A stretch of DNA of 64,000 nt from Companilactobacillus suantsaicola (lineage in GTDB: Bacteria; Bacillota; Bacilli; Lactobacillales; Lactobacillaceae). The translations under genes were made by a program, and so were the position numbers. The number at the start of each line of letters is the position of its first letter. Position 1 is the first letter of the stretch. This document shows positions 15,567-24,465 of the stretch, piece after piece. Under the pieces are notes generated by a model. That model was not told the DNA's origin, did no database searches, and was given only the letters and a program-made list of their open reading frames with translations. The DNA is taken from positions 1-64,000 of the forward strand of contig NZ_RKLY01000010.1 in assembly GCF_004745525.1 (NCBI RefSeq), in the 5' to 3' direction.

Positions 15567-18038
15567 ATGAAAAGACCTGTGAGGAGAATTATTCAGACCT
15601 TGATGCTGATAATTGCTCTTTTTTTGACTTCAGTTTCTACTTCTAAAACGGCCCTTGCTTTGACTACTTACGACAATTCGGCGATTGCGGATCACCCTGG
15701 AGGTTTGAATATTCAAGATTATTTTGTCAAAGATAGTTTTAGTTACGTGAAGGATTTTCCGTTCACCAAAAACTCGGCTAAAGTTGGTGGCAATGGGGAT
15801 GTCTTGATCTTGACCGATGGTGAAGGTGACGATGTTAAAGGAACATTAGGAGCCCTCTGGGGAGATCAAAATAATCTCAATTATATAAATATCAATGAAC
15901 GCCAGACGATTTCAGCTTGGCTTTATTTTGGGCCGGATAAAAGTGATGAACTCTATAACGGTCATGGAATGACGCTAGTTTTGCAAAATGATAATCGAAA
16001 AACTCAAGCTATCGGAATGGGTTTACAAGGCCTGGGGGTTTATGGTTATGACAAACATAAAACAAGTTTTTTTGCCGGCCTTGCTACAGATAGAAATCCG
16101 CCAACGACCGATTGGATTTTGAATACTGCTATTAAAAATAGTATGGCTTTGGAATTTGATACGCAACGTAGTGATGTCAACGGAACTCCTTCTGATCCCG
16201 CTAATTTCACTAACGGAAGAACCGGTTATCCAATTACGATGAGTGAGAGCCTCGTACTCGGAACCGGTAGTGGAACTTATTCACTGAACGGTTACGATAC
16301 AGTTAATACTGCAAGTGCGTCGGCACCAGCTGTTTTCCCAGATGATACTTATTTAGGTGCTAGTGGAACGTACGGTCATATTGCTTTGACTTATCCAGGA
16401 ATTATTGATAGTTATTACAAGTATCCAATTCGTGATGGTGACAATGCTAGTCAATGGAAAGGGTATGAAGAAGCACCGTCGATTTTCCATATTAATTCAG
16501 CTAAAGCTCAACTGATCAATGATTATGACGAGAATGGTGATTCGATTCTTTGGCACCATATTACCTTTGAATGGATTCCTCATGATTACGACGATAAAGC
16601 CACAATTAAATATTCTTACAATGATAAAAAAGTTAGTGGGGAAGAAAATCTGAATACTACCGACCGTGATTTTAAACGAATCGACAAAGAAATTATCGTT
16701 AACCCTGATATTTTTAACGCCGGAGCTGATGGGAAAGTTTTGTGGGGGTTCACTGGAGCTAACGGTCACACAAACGAAGTTAACAGTAAGTTGGTAGTTT
16801 TCGAATCGATCCCCGCCATGGTAACGGGACAAGCTGAAGCCACAATTAAGAATCTGGATACTGGAAAAACCGTTACAGAACAAGATAAATACGTTCCCCA
16901 CGGTTCTAATTTAGAGTTAAATTATCGAGTAGAGTTTGTTCGCGGGCGTGAAAACTGGCAAGATATTGTCGGAAAAATTGATTTGCCAGAACACGTGACC
17001 TATACCAAAGATGGTGAAACAACGGCAGTAATAGAATATGAAAATGGTTCTATTGAAACTGTTAATAGTGCATTTGACTATTTTCCTAATCCACTGTCAG
17101 CGCCGATTCAAGAGCCATTGGGTAATCTGAATGGAAATCCCAACAGTTATGCAAATGTAAAAATTTATGGAACAGCTATCAACGAAACCGACACGAATAT
17201 TACTGTTGATGAGCAACCAGCTGTTTTCACGGGTTCGAATGCGATTGCTTCAACCAATACACCGGAATTCATCATTGGTAATAAAAAGTCTTGGAATCTG
17301 AATTTAGCTGGTGGCGGCGAAATCAATTTGCCGTTTGAACAAGAATCAGAGCTCAGTTTACCAACAACTTTGAGTTATACCCAAGGCCATCCAATTCAAG
17401 CAGATGACCAGTTTACTTACCAAATAGCCATCACGGGACAAGATAAGACGTATTCACTGACGAGTTCGGTCGATCAGGATGGAAAATTGAATCTACCATT
17501 AAAAGAAATCATTGGTGATGAATTTTGGAAAATTTTCCAAGAGGGGACTAAGCAAGTTGTGACGATTACAGCGCGTGATGGGGATTTAATAAAGTCCAAC
17601 CCAATCACTTTCACAATCAATGTGATTGCTAATCGACTGTTGAACTTAGAAGTTAGCGACAATTTAGAATTTGAGACGATCACTAGTTACAGTGAAGATG
17701 ATATTTTGAATCGAGTTAGTGACTATGATGTGATAGTTAACAGTTTGCGTAATCCGTGGACTTTAAGTGTGGCAGCTAGTGATTTGGTCAATTCTAATGG
17801 TGGAGTTTTTGATGGTGATTTGACCTATATTGATGAAAATCGTGAACAGACTATTGGGGATGAAGTGGTTGATATTTTTTCAGATATTAACTCTTATGAA
17901 GAAAATAAGGCTGTGAATATCTCTGATGGTTGGAATGAAAATAGTGGTATCTTGTTGCGACAATACGAAAGAAACCAGGGCGGTCAGTATCGCGGTTTAC
18001 TAACTTGGCAAGTTGGCGATTATATGAAAAATCTCTAA
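15567..18038 (+). CDS. L-type lectin / WxL-domain surface protein
   Basis: An 823-residue exported protein. The signal peptide spans about 1-32 (cleavage near ALA-LTT). Residues about 35-300 form a bacterial L-type lectin-like domain (GHGMTLVLQND, MALEFDTQRSD, YGHIALTYPG, WHHITFEW). Beta-sandwich modules follow. The last 130 residues are a WxL domain with NPWTLSVAASDL and the C-terminal YRGLLTWQVGDY, which attach non-covalently to peptidoglycan. It has a clear paralogue at 62133. AAAGGAGGAC precedes the ATG. Binding of glycans or mucus is inference from the fold. Confidence 0.82.
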   Translation: MKRPVRRIIQTLMLIIALFLTSVSTSKTALALTTYDNSAIADHPGGLNIQDYFVKDSFSYVKDFPFTKNSAKVGGNGDVLILTDGEGDDVKGTLGALWGDQNNLNYININERQTISAWLYFGPDKSDELYNGHGMTLVLQNDNRKTQAIGMGLQGLGVYGYDKHKTSFFAGLATDRNPPTTDWILNTAIKNSMALEFDTQRSDVNGTPSDPANFTNGRTGYPITMSESLVLGTGSGTYSLNGYDTVNTASASAPAVFPDDTYLGASGTYGHIALTYPGIIDSYYKYPIRDGDNASQWKGYEEAPSIFHINSAKAQLINDYDENGDSILWHHITFEWIPHDYDDKATIKYSYNDKKVSGEENLNTTDRDFKRIDKEIIVNPDIFNAGADGKVLWGFTGANGHTNEVNSKLVVFESIPAMVTGQAEATIKNLDTGKTVTEQDKYVPHGSNLELNYRVEFVRGRENWQDIVGKIDLPEHVTYTKDGETTAVIEYENGSIETVNSAFDYFPNPLSAPIQEPLGNLNGNPNSYANVKIYGTAINETDTNITVDEQPAVFTGSNAIASTNTPEFIIGNKKSWNLNLAGGGEINLPFEQESELSLPTTLSYTQGHPIQADDQFTYQIAITGQDKTYSLTSSVDQDGKLNLPLKEIIGDEFWKIFQEGTKQVVTITARDGDLIKSNPITFTINVIANRLLNLEVSDNLEFETITSYSEDDILNRVSDYDVIVNSLRNPWTLSVAASDLVNSNGGVFDGDLTYIDENREQTIGDEVVDIFSDINSYEENKAVNISDGWNENSGILLRQYERNQGGQYRGLLTWQVGDYMKNL

Positions 18039-18050
18039 ATTTTCAGAAAA

Positions 18051-18083
18051 CAAAAAAACCTCATACGGTGTGTATGAGGAAAA
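18051..18083 (-). terminator. Terminator on the minus strand
   Basis: Arms CCTCATAC and GTATGAGG. The T run is present only when read on the minus strand, so it serves the phosphatase gene. No separate plus-strand terminator is evident for the lectin gene. Confidence 0.65.
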
Positions 18084-18251
18084 CGATAGTTGGTTTTGTA
18101 TCAGTCAAAATAAGTATGGATTGTTTAGGAAGACGTAGACTGCTGGTTTGTAATGTTGTAAGGTGAGGTTCGTCTTCCCACAAAGTATTATAACGAATCC
18201 ATTGTCAATTCTGCCAACTTAGTTTGATATAAATTGATATTTATTAAATTG

Positions 18252-19004
18252 TTACTCAGTATAAAGTTCTTTGAGACGCAATAATTTATCGTGGTCGATG
18301 CCAAGTGCTTTGTCCAAGTAATTTTCAAAGCTTCCATAATAATGTTCGATTGCTTTGAAAATAGAAGTGATACTTTCAAGATCACCTTTGGTCATATTCA
18401 TCTTGTTGATGTCGGCATCCCCAGTTTTAGCGTTCAAAGTTTTCTCAATTTCAGCTCGATTCAAGTACATCAAGTTGGTTAACAAGTAATCTTTAGTGAT
18501 AGTTTCATCATCGACACCGAGAGCTTTTAAGATCAACAATGCGCCAATACCAGTCCGATCTTTTCCGGCTGCACAGTGAAAGAGTAGTGATTGGTGTTCT
18601 TGGTCATTTTCAAGCATCAAGTCAAAAAGCATTTTGTAGGCCGCTTGGCCATGTTTGTCGAGGACGACACTTTGATAAATTAAGCCTAAATATGAATAAT
18701 CGCCTTGATTAATAGCGTTGGCTAACTTATCACCGTTACCAGTCAATGGATAGACTGGATCTGAATAGACGCGGTAGAAATCTGAGTTCACATCGGACCA
18801 CATTTGTTGCTCGTTTTCTGAGCGGAAGTCCAAGACAAATTTTAACCCATAGTTTTTAAGGTACTTTAAAGACTTATTTGTTAAATTACTAATATCTCCT
18901 GAACGAAGGAGTTTATTATATTTAATTGTCGTACCATCCTTAGTGGGATATCCACCAAGTTCACGTAAGTTGATAGCACCTTCTAGATTTAATATGCGTT
19001 GCAT
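18252..19004 (-). CDS. Tyrosine-protein phosphatase (Y_phosphatase3)
   Basis: A 250-residue cytoplasmic phosphatase of the LipA/IphP-like family. The catalytic loop is HCAAGKDRTG with Cys144 and Arg150. The N-terminal NLRELGGY motif (12-19) and LDFRSENE (58-65) are also typical. Lys and Asp in the loop give some members activity on phosphoinositides or phosphoserine, so the substrate is open. AGGGAGGATAA precedes the ATG. It is divergent from the glycosyltransferase gene and its own terminator lies at 18051. Confidence 0.9.
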   Translation of the reverse strand: MQRILNLEGAINLRELGGYPTKDGTTIKYNKLLRSGDISNLTNKSLKYLKNYGLKFVLDFRSENEQQMWSDVNSDFYRVYSDPVYPLTGNGDKLANAINQGDYSYLGLIYQSVVLDKHGQAAYKMLFDLMLENDQEHQSLLFHCAAGKDRTGIGALLILKALGVDDETITKDYLLTNLMYLNRAEIEKTLNAKTGDADINKMNMTKGDLESITSIFKAIEHYYGSFENYLDKALGIDHDKLLRLKELYTE

Positions 19005-19068
19005 TATTTATCCTCCCTGTCGTTGCTTATTTTAGGTCATTAGAAGTAAAATGTTATTAAGGTGAATT

Positions 19069-19833
19069 ATGGTAAAAAATAAACTTTCAATTATTATGAC
19101 AGCTTATAACGTTGCTGGCTACATTTCTAGCTCGATTGAATCAGTGATTGCCCAGACGAATCATAACTTTAATTTAATCATAGTCGACGATTGCTCAACT
19201 GATCAAACTCAGAAGATAATTCGTTTATACGAACAGAAGTATGATTGGATCTTCGTTGTTTGCCACAAACAAAATTCAGGTGTCTCCAGTGCCCGTAACA
19301 CCGGGTTAAAATATGCGACCGGTGAATTCGTGACTTTCATCGACGGAGATGATTGGGTGGAACCTGATTATGTGGAGCACTTCTTAAAGAAATTTGCGGA
19401 CTATGATGTTGATATGGTTACCTGCGGTTTCTTTAATGAGGGCGAAAATGGCAAAGTGAAGAATAAACTGGCTCCTAACCAAACGTCGATCGTTGGTCGG
19501 GATGAAGCAATCAAGCAAATCATTAAAATGACTGGAACCGTTATGGGTTACACGTGGAACAAGGCTTACATCCGCTCAATTATTATGGATAATAACTTGA
19601 GTTTTCAAACAGATTTAGATTTGATGGAAGATCAAGTTTTCAATGTTGAATATGCGACCGTCTCAAGAGAATTTTACTTTGACAACGTGCCGCTTTATCA
19701 CTATATCTCCCGCAAAGACAGTATTACTAAACGTTTTGCGATGGAAAATGTCCGCGATGTTGGTGTCGCTAGAATGAAAATTTATAAAGCAATTCGAGAT
19801 AGCTCTCGAAAAGAAAAAAATCAATTACAGTAG
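19069..19833 (+). CDS. Family 2 glycosyltransferase
   Basis: A 254-residue GT-A fold enzyme that transfers a sugar from a nucleotide donor to a cell-envelope acceptor. Signatures are SIIMTAYNVAGYI, IIVDDCSTD, GVSSARNTGLKYATGEF and the metal-binding DGDDW (about residue 91). The protein is short and lacks a membrane anchor after the catalytic domain. It is monocistronic and its stop codon lies inside the stem of its own terminator. Donor and acceptor are unknown. Confidence 0.88.
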   Translation: MVKNKLSIIMTAYNVAGYISSSIESVIAQTNHNFNLIIVDDCSTDQTQKIIRLYEQKYDWIFVVCHKQNSGVSSARNTGLKYATGEFVTFIDGDDWVEPDYVEHFLKKFADYDVDMVTCGFFNEGENGKVKNKLAPNQTSIVGRDEAIKQIIKMTGTVMGYTWNKAYIRSIIMDNNLSFQTDLDLMEDQVFNVEYATVSREFYFDNVPLYHYISRKDSITKRFAMENVRDVGVARMKIYKAIRDSSRKEKNQLQ

Positions 19834-19860
19834 TCGAGCGAAGAACTCGGCTATTTTTTA
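19831..19860 (+). terminator. Terminator overlapping the GT2 stop codon
   Basis: Arms TAGTCGAG and CTCGGCTA followed by six T. Confidence 0.75.
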
Positions 19861-20042
19861 TGCACAATCTCTGTGATGGACTGGAACGCCTTAATAAGTA
19901 ACCTAATCAAGAATAGCATTTAGTGTTGTTGTCTGCTTTCAAAAAAAGTTGAAACAAATTTTTGAAATTATCTATGAATGTCATATTATGGCAGGCCTCA
20001 ATGATAGACTTTGAAATGTTATAGGAGATGGGGGACCGGTAT

Positions 20043-20627
20043 ATGGCTAGTAATAGAGATAAGAATAGTCAAGAACGTGTATTAGTTATGGCCTTTAGAA
20101 TGATATTTGGAGAAAAAATCAATGTTAATAACGATGCAGAAAAATACGGTGTCTCCAGAAGGACTATTTTACGCGATATAAGTGCTATTAAGCATTCTTT
20201 AGCCGATAAAGAAGTAGGCAATTATCGATTTGGAGTGAAATATAATGAAAAGCAAAATAATTATAGTATTTTTGATCATGGCGTTCTTAGTATTACTGAA
20301 GTTTTAGCAATGTTGTTGGGCTTGATGGGCAGTGATTTGAGAATTAGTGCTGACCGTTTTAGCAAGATTCAAAAAGATGCAATACAAATGGTGGCAACAG
20401 ATGAACGTCGGACCATCAGTAATCTACTAATTAATTTACATGATAACTATGCTCAAATTTTGAAGCGAGATGATAATTTAGATCAATTTCAGCAATTATT
20501 GAATGGAATTATTAATCAACAAACAATTTATTTTACTTATCAAGGCCAGATAAATGTTCAAAAAGGTGTTCCATTATCTATCTATTCAAATAATGGACAC
20601 TTTTATGCATTAGTCTATTATGAATAA
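20043..20627 (+). CDS. WYL-family HTH regulator, truncated
   Basis: A 194-residue DNA-binding protein of the DeoR-like/WYL type. The helix-turn-helix is at about 25-55 (DAEKYGVSRRTILRDISAI). The helical middle matches the next gene product, but the protein stops in the first strands of the WYL domain (KGVPLSIYSNNGHFYALVYYE) where its 334-residue neighbour continues for another 140 residues. Only 58 bp separate it from the neighbour, so the ligand-sensing C-terminus is lost. I prefer the ATG at 20043 (GGGGGA 7 nt upstream); an ATG at 20028 has its AGGAG too close. It may be a decayed or a short regulatory version. Confidence 0.7.
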   Translation: MASNRDKNSQERVLVMAFRMIFGEKINVNNDAEKYGVSRRTILRDISAIKHSLADKEVGNYRFGVKYNEKQNNYSIFDHGVLSITEVLAMLLGLMGSDLRISADRFSKIQKDAIQMVATDERRTISNLLINLHDNYAQILKRDDNLDQFQQLLNGIINQQTIYFTYQGQINVQKGVPLSIYSNNGHFYALVYYE

Positions 20628-20685
20628 GTTAAAAAAAACGATTTGAGTAGAATATAATTAAATTAATGAGAGAGGAGGTATTGGA

Positions 20686-21690
20686 ATGAAAGACAAAGAA
20701 TTAACGCCTCAAGAGAAATTCATTTTAGATTCTGGAAGTCGAGCAAGAATTTTGGATCTTTTTTTAAGAATGTATACTGGAGAGAGCGTCGATACTGAAT
20801 GGGCTGCTAAATATTTTAACGTCAAGCCACGGGCAATTCAGCGTGATTACGAAATAATTAAAAATGTTCTGGAAAAGTATCTACCTAATAAGGTAATGGT
20901 TCTTAATCGTGAAGATAGGACACGCAGTTTAGACATTGATGAGGGTGTTCCAGTTTCTGGAGTAATAGCTGTTTTGAAGATGATAATTGGAACTCGTGCT
21001 TTTAGTAAAGAAGAATTAGAAGATTTTAAAGAGGACATTTTGTCGTTGGTTTCATATAAGGAACGTCCAATGGTAAAAACTTTATTGGCTGCAACATTGA
21101 GCAAATATTATCCGGTTGATGTTCCAGATGATTTGTTAATGAGGATTGATAAATTTTCAGAATGGATTGTGAAGAGAAAACCAATTCATTTTGAATATCG
21201 AAACGGTTATCCCGGAAAAGTTAGTGAATTCAAAGGTGTACCAATTAATCTGTATTTTGATACCTCTTTTTACTATGTGATGATTTATATTGTCGATAAA
21301 GAGAATTTAAGTGAAAATCCATTAGTGTTCCGTGTAGATCGATTTGTTTTTCCTGTGAAGGAACTAAGAAAATCCTATAATATTCCATTTGATAAGAAAG
21401 TTGACGAGGGTGTTGTAATTAATAAAATGTTCCTTTTGAAAATGGGAAATGATGTACATTATCGCTTTCAATATTGGTCTAATCCACAAACAGCGTTGAA
21501 TAAATTACCTGGATCAGAAATTGAGAAAAGTATGCCTGATGGAAGTGTAATTATTAAGGGTGAGATATTTTCGGAAGGGGCGTTGTTATGGATTTTTAGC
21601 CAGGGTGATCAAATCAAGGTTTTAGGACCACGATCTTTGAAAATTATGGTTAAAGAGAGATTAAGGAAAACTCTGGAATTGTATAAATAG
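20686..21690 (+). CDS. WYL-domain HTH transcriptional regulator
   Basis: A 334-residue regulator. The HTH is at about 38-60 (EWAAKYFNVKPRAIQRDYEII). The WYL domain is at about 165-250 (PIHFEYRNG, YFDTSFYYVMIY, FRVDRF), with YYV in place of the Trp-Tyr-Leu that names the family. A WCX-like C-terminal part follows. WYL proteins bind nucleic acids or nucleotides and often control DNA-damage or phage-defence genes. AGAGGAGG precedes the ATG. It lies between a truncated paralogue and an unusual gene that may encode a glycosylase-like protein, which suggests a small regulated cassette. Confidence 0.85.
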   Translation: MKDKELTPQEKFILDSGSRARILDLFLRMYTGESVDTEWAAKYFNVKPRAIQRDYEIIKNVLEKYLPNKVMVLNREDRTRSLDIDEGVPVSGVIAVLKMIIGTRAFSKEELEDFKEDILSLVSYKERPMVKTLLAATLSKYYPVDVPDDLLMRIDKFSEWIVKRKPIHFEYRNGYPGKVSEFKGVPINLYFDTSFYYVMIYIVDKENLSENPLVFRVDRFVFPVKELRKSYNIPFDKKVDEGVVINKMFLLKMGNDVHYRFQYWSNPQTALNKLPGSEIEKSMPDGSVIIKGEIFSEGALLWIFSQGDQIKVLGPRSLKIMVKERLRKTLELYK

Positions 21691-21805
21691 AGGGTATCCC
21701 TTTCCGGGATTTTGTTCTTAATTAATCACAAAATTATATTTAATCTTTCGAGTTAGAGCTAGATAATAAAAATATAACTGAAATTCTTTTTACTGGAGGA
21801 TAAGC

Positions 21806-22945
21806 ATGAGTACAAATAGAGAAATTTACGAAAAATTAACTAAGGTTAATGGTAAAGAATATAATACCGATATACCAGACAGTAATAATTATCAAAGTAT
21901 TGATACTTTTGCATCATTTTTAAGCGATAAACATGACCTAAAAAGTAATGAAGAATTAGAAAATGAATTCGCGGAGTCTTTGCGTACAAAAGACAAAGAT
22001 GAGAATAATTACTTTGATAAAAAGCATATAAAGGATTTTTGTTCAGCTGACTTTCATTATAAGGACATATTTGATGATGAACATGGGGATGATGAATTTA
22101 ATGACAATTATCTGTTTTTAGCCATGAATTGTGCCTTAAGAAGCGAGGATACAAAAAATAAACGAGGTAGTTGGGAAATGTTCCACGATATTACGGACCG
22201 TGGGGAATCCCAAATGTTAAATTTACGATTATTGACAAATGGAGTAAACGCTAAGGGTTGTTATATAACGGATGCATTGAAGGGTTACGAAGATAGTGCT
22301 TCAGATAAAATTATACGTAATTTTATGGTAAAGGATTCCCATTATTCTTTTAATAATCCAGAGGTTAATGACAAGCAACGTGCAGAAATGCTTTATAAGT
22401 GGGATAAAGAAGCATTAGATGCATCGGAAAAGAGTAAACGAAGAAAAAGTAAAAAAGAAGAATTAGGAATAGATTCGAAACATAGCTTACCAAAAAAAGA
22501 GAAGGATAAGATATCTAAAGACGTAGAGAAATTGACTCCTGTGAATAGTGAGAAGGATGATTTAGATATTATTGATGAGAATCGTGATATTTATAATAAA
22601 TCGATTAATGTATTAATCCATGAATTAGATGTTATTTTTCCAAAGCAGGTTGTCATTTTTGGAAATAGAGAAAAAGCACCCAAAGCAAAGGGTGATAGTA
22701 TTAAGGGAGAGAGTACTACTGATTTAGTTAATATAATCGCTGATTCTCCATTATTTAGAAGATACAAAAAGGATTCTAAGAAAGGTCACTATCATGATGG
22801 ATCTGAGTTGCAAAAGCTTTTAAAGAATGCAATTTCTATCACACATTACTCAGTTCAGGGAAAAAACTGTCGTGATTTATTTAATGAAAAAAAGGATAGT
22901 ATTGCTAAAGCAACGCCAATTAACATCAAAAAACAATTAAAATAA
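21806..22945 (+). CDS. Unknown protein, possibly uracil-DNA-glycosylase-like fold
   Basis: A 379-residue acidic and lysine-rich protein that I cannot assign firmly. Three stretches resemble the UDG-like superfamily layout: NYLFLAMNCALR (101-112), GCYITDALKGYED (151-163) and the final VVIFGN...ITHYSVQG (282-287 and 345-352), where His would stand in the HPS-like motif. Between them, residues 205-260 are a highly charged insert (KSKRRKSKKEE and similar) that looks disordered. No signal peptide or membrane segment is seen. TGGAGGATAA precedes the ATG. It follows two WYL regulators in the same direction. A nucleic-acid role, perhaps defence or stress, is inference only. Confidence 0.45.
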   Translation: MSTNREIYEKLTKVNGKEYNTDIPDSNNYQSIDTFASFLSDKHDLKSNEELENEFAESLRTKDKDENNYFDKKHIKDFCSADFHYKDIFDDEHGDDEFNDNYLFLAMNCALRSEDTKNKRGSWEMFHDITDRGESQMLNLRLLTNGVNAKGCYITDALKGYEDSASDKIIRNFMVKDSHYSFNNPEVNDKQRAEMLYKWDKEALDASEKSKRRKSKKEELGIDSKHSLPKKEKDKISKDVEKLTPVNSEKDDLDIIDENRDIYNKSINVLIHELDVIFPKQVVIFGNREKAPKAKGDSIKGESTTDLVNIIADSPLFRRYKKDSKKGHYHDGSELQKLLKNAISITHYSVQGKNCRDLFNEKKDSIAKATPINIKKQLK

Positions 22946-22954
22946 TGTAAGTGA

Positions 22955-22985
22955 TAAAAGCCTTGAAGTATCAGGGCTTTTTTTA
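22955..22985 (+). terminator. Terminator after the WYL-linked gene
   Basis: Arms AAAGCCTTGA and TCAGGGCTTT followed by T residues. Confidence 0.8.
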
Positions 22986-23157
22986 TACGAACAAAAGTTA
23001 GTTATATTTTAAAAGTCACAGCCCTGACACAATATGTCACCCCCTTTAAAATACTCATAGGATTAGAAAAAAGAGCTGTCATGTTATAATATTCCCATCT
23101 TGGGGATTTGCAGGCGAACCCCCACTAAACATTGCCGTTGATGTGGAAAGGAAAATT

Positions 23158-23823
23158 ATGCGTATAAATGTGTTGCAACATACTCCTAATGAGGGGCCAG
23201 GAATGATTCAAGATTGGTCGCAAAATCATGGACATCAAATGTATATTTATCATCCCTATCAATTTGGTTATTTACCAACCGCCAGTGAGACTGACATGTT
23301 GGTCATTTTAGGTGGTCCCATGAGTCCTAATGATGATTTAGATTGGATTGATCAGGAACGCCAATTGATTTTAGAATTGATCAAACAAGACAAACCAATT
23401 TTTGGAGTTTGCTTCGGGGCGCAACAAATGGCCAAAGCACTCGGTAAAAAAATCACCAAATCGCCAGTTAAGGAAGTCGGTTGGGCACCAGTTTATCGTC
23501 AAACTGAAGAAATTTTTGGCTTACCGGAAAAGACAACTGTCTTACATTGGCACGAAGAAATGTTTGAACTACCGGATAAGGCGCAATTACTTTTTTCCAG
23601 CGACAAAGTGAAGAATCAAGGCTTTGTTATCAATCACCGGATGGTTGGATTGCAGTTTCATCTAGAGCCAAAAGCTGATAATGTTCGAGAAATGGTCGTT
23701 AACGACTTTCCATATATTAAGGGTTCGGTGTTGAATCAGACTAAAGAAGACATCCTCAATTCGCCGGTGCCAGCGGAAAACGAACTGATTTTGAATCGAC
23801 TTTTGGATTACATAACGGAGTAG
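23158..23823 (+). CDS. Class I glutamine amidotransferase-like protein
   Basis: A 221-residue GATase1-family protein (GMP synthase amidotransferase-like, YfeJ type). The nucleophile lies in GVCFGAQQMAKALG (Cys near residue 82), and the His/Glu pair is in LQFHLEPK. ILGGPMSPND is the oxyanion-side motif. No synthetase domain is attached, so the amidation or hydrolysis target is unknown. The ATG follows GGAAAGGAAAA. A promoter with an extended -10 (TGTTATAAT, 23082-23090) lies upstream. It is linked to the hydrolase gene 8 bp downstream. Confidence 0.85.
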   Translation: MRINVLQHTPNEGPGMIQDWSQNHGHQMYIYHPYQFGYLPTASETDMLVILGGPMSPNDDLDWIDQERQLILELIKQDKPIFGVCFGAQQMAKALGKKITKSPVKEVGWAPVYRQTEEIFGLPEKTTVLHWHEEMFELPDKAQLLFSSDKVKNQGFVINHRMVGLQFHLEPKADNVREMVVNDFPYIKGSVLNQTKEDILNSPVPAENELILNRLLDYITE

Positions 23824-23831
23824 GTGGCAGC

Positions 23832-24434
23832 GTGAAAAAAGCAATTTTATACGTCCACGGCAAAGGTGGCAGCGCGGCAGAAGCTAGACGTTTTGGAATG
23901 GATTGTCCAGAATATGACGTCTTCGGTGTCGATTATCAAGAATACCTACCTTGGGTTGTGGAAAAATTGATCCTGGAAGATTATGAACGCCTGTCACGCA
24001 ACTATGAATCAGTTAGTTTGATAACAAACAGTATCGGGACTTATTTTGGGATGTTGGCACTGCAAGATAAGCCGCTAAAAAAAGCCTTATTCATTTCGCC
24101 AATCCTAGATATGGAAAAGTCAATCACCGATTCTTTGCAGGCAGAAAATATTTCGGAAACACAGTTACAAAAAGAAGCCCAAATCACCTTAAAAACAGGT
24201 AAAGAAGTTTCGTGGCGATACTTACAATTTGTTCGTGAACATCCCATCGATTGGCAAGTACCGACAAGTATTCTCTATGGTGAAAAAGACGATCACACTT
24301 CGATTGAAACGGTTAATAAATTTGTCAGTGAACATTCTTGTAAGTTAACAGTGATGCCAAAGGGTGAACACTGGTTCCATACTAGAGAACAATTAGCTTT
24401 TCTAGATAAGTGGACAAAAAAAGAACTCCAATAA
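23832..24434 (+). CDS. Small alpha/beta hydrolase
   Basis: A 200-residue cytoplasmic alpha/beta hydrolase. It has YVHGKGG (7-13) as oxyanion region, TNSIGTYFG with the nucleophile Ser, YGEKDDHT with the acid, and GEHWFH with the His. The start is GTG, with AGGTGG at the end of the preceding gene as ribosome site, so both genes are translated from one mRNA. Substrate is unknown. Confidence 0.85.
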   Translation: MKKAILYVHGKGGSAAEARRFGMDCPEYDVFGVDYQEYLPWVVEKLILEDYERLSRNYESVSLITNSIGTYFGMLALQDKPLKKALFISPILDMEKSITDSLQAENISETQLQKEAQITLKTGKEVSWRYLQFVREHPIDWQVPTSILYGEKDDHTSIETVNKFVSEHSCKLTVMPKGEHWFHTREQLAFLDKWTKKELQ

Positions 24435-24459
24435 TCATTTGATTATTGAAGTTCTTTTT
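24421..24459. terminator. Terminator at the end of the hydrolase gene
   Basis: Arms AAGAACT-CAATAATCA and TTATTGAAGTTCTT followed by T residues; it overlaps the stop codon and probably works in both directions between convergent genes. Confidence 0.75.
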
Positions 24460-24465
24460 ACATGT

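Noticed and set aside
18127-18179. Inverted repeat GGAAGACG...CGTCTTCC between the lectin and phosphatase genes
   Set aside because: The 8-bp arms enclose a 37-nt loop with no T run. The GGAAGACG arm recalls the family A end, but the rest of the element is absent, so I do not call it a copy.
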